A stretch of 14,456 nt of DNA from DASPRG01 sp963796125 (lineage in GTDB: Bacteria > Nitrospirota > Thermodesulfovibrionia > Thermodesulfovibrionales > SM23-35): contig CAWCKM010000009.1 of the NCBI GenBank assembly GCA_963796125.1, positions 1 through 14,456 of the forward strand, in the 5' to 3' direction. A program made the position numbers and the translations under genes. Numbering within the stretch: the first letter of the stretch is position 1; each line of letters opens with the position of its first letter. Below are positions 14,258-14,456 of this stretch, piece by piece. The notes under the pieces are model-generated. The model was not told the origin of the DNA, did not search any database, and worked only from the letters and a program-made list of their open reading frames with translations.

Positions 14258-14456
14258 ATGGGCGTTTATGGTATGGAGGTGTACAAAAAATGGCAGGGTG
14301 AATTTGTCTTATCGATTACTGTTTGTATTGTTGTATTGTTAGGCAGTATTTACAAATACCGCTTACAGGAAGGAGCTGAGGTGACGGCATCTCTTGCAAA
14401 AAACAATAGTTCGATTGGAAATCATTATTTCTCGTCGTGTGATTGAGGTGCGTGCT
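14258..14456 (+). CDS. N-terminus of a membrane-anchored protein, possibly a sensor, apparently frameshifted and cut by the window edge
   Basis: ATG 14258 or the in-frame ATG 14273 begins MEVYKKWQGEF, then one transmembrane segment VLSITVCIVVLLGSIY, then a helical stretch RLQEGAEVTASLAKNNSSIG. The frame ends at TGA 14444-14446. One base over, from about 14424, a reading IISRRVIEVRA continues to the window end and fits the N-terminal region of a membrane-bound sensory protein. No strong ribosome site is seen. It is divergent from the response regulator (133 bp between starts). The family cannot be named from this fragment. Confidence 0.4.

Overview
The window looks like chromosomal DNA of an AT-rich (roughly 40% GC) Gram-negative bacterium. 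The gene repertoire fits an anammox-type planctomycete (Brocadiales) best: an archaeal-type phosphoglycerate mutase, a YdjY-like protein, a MauE/DoxX-rhodanese-glycosyltransferase cluster, HD-GYP and PilZ proteins, and interspersed palindromic repeats of the TGTCATTGCGAGC kind. This is inference from remembered families; no rRNA or other marker gene is present.

Layout. (1) 1-564, minus: 5' part of a nucleoside diphosphate kinase. (2) 731-4974, minus: a decayed operon read in the order MauE/DoxX membrane protein, rhodanese, YdjY-like protein, family-2 glycosyltransferase (rSAM/selenodomain-associated type), and a ferredoxin/CCG iron-sulfur reductase whose last domain is a VTT/DedA (TVP38) membrane domain. 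Each member carries stops and/or frameshifts, and two are interrupted by palindromic repeat elements. Only the terminal VTT domain still reads as a long open frame. (3) 5106-5183: a compact repeat with perfect 13-bp inverted ends, followed by a broken PHP-domain phosphoesterase on the minus strand. (4) 5988-8115, plus: apgM with one frameshift, overlapping a PP-loop-like gene with three. They converge on a LysR-type regulator (minus) with one frameshift. (5) 9078-10545: an accessory patch. A GC-richer ribbon-helix-helix antitoxin/small-protein pair is flanked by 15-bp inverted repeats and lies between two diverged copies of the same unknown coding segment. (6) 10739-14125, minus: a signalling block of a single-domain response regulator, a PilZ protein (frameshifted), an HD-GYP phosphodiesterase and a secreted Adhesin_E/SPOR protein. 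The last two overlap by ATGA and look co-translated. (7) 14258-end, plus: the start of a membrane-anchored protein.

How the parts fit. The right-hand block reads as a cyclic-di-GMP signalling and cell-surface module. The left-hand operon looks like redox or sulfur/selenium-related functions, and the LysR regulator at 8117-9024 resembles selenium-metabolism-associated LysR proteins, but the operon appears to be dead. The most striking property is the density of frameshifts from about 2 to 13.6 kb. Several are one-base gains in short homopolymers (A5, G4, T3, G5), which could be sequencing errors. The in-frame stops, internal deletions and repeat insertions in the 731-4974 block cannot be explained that way and point to real gene erosion there.
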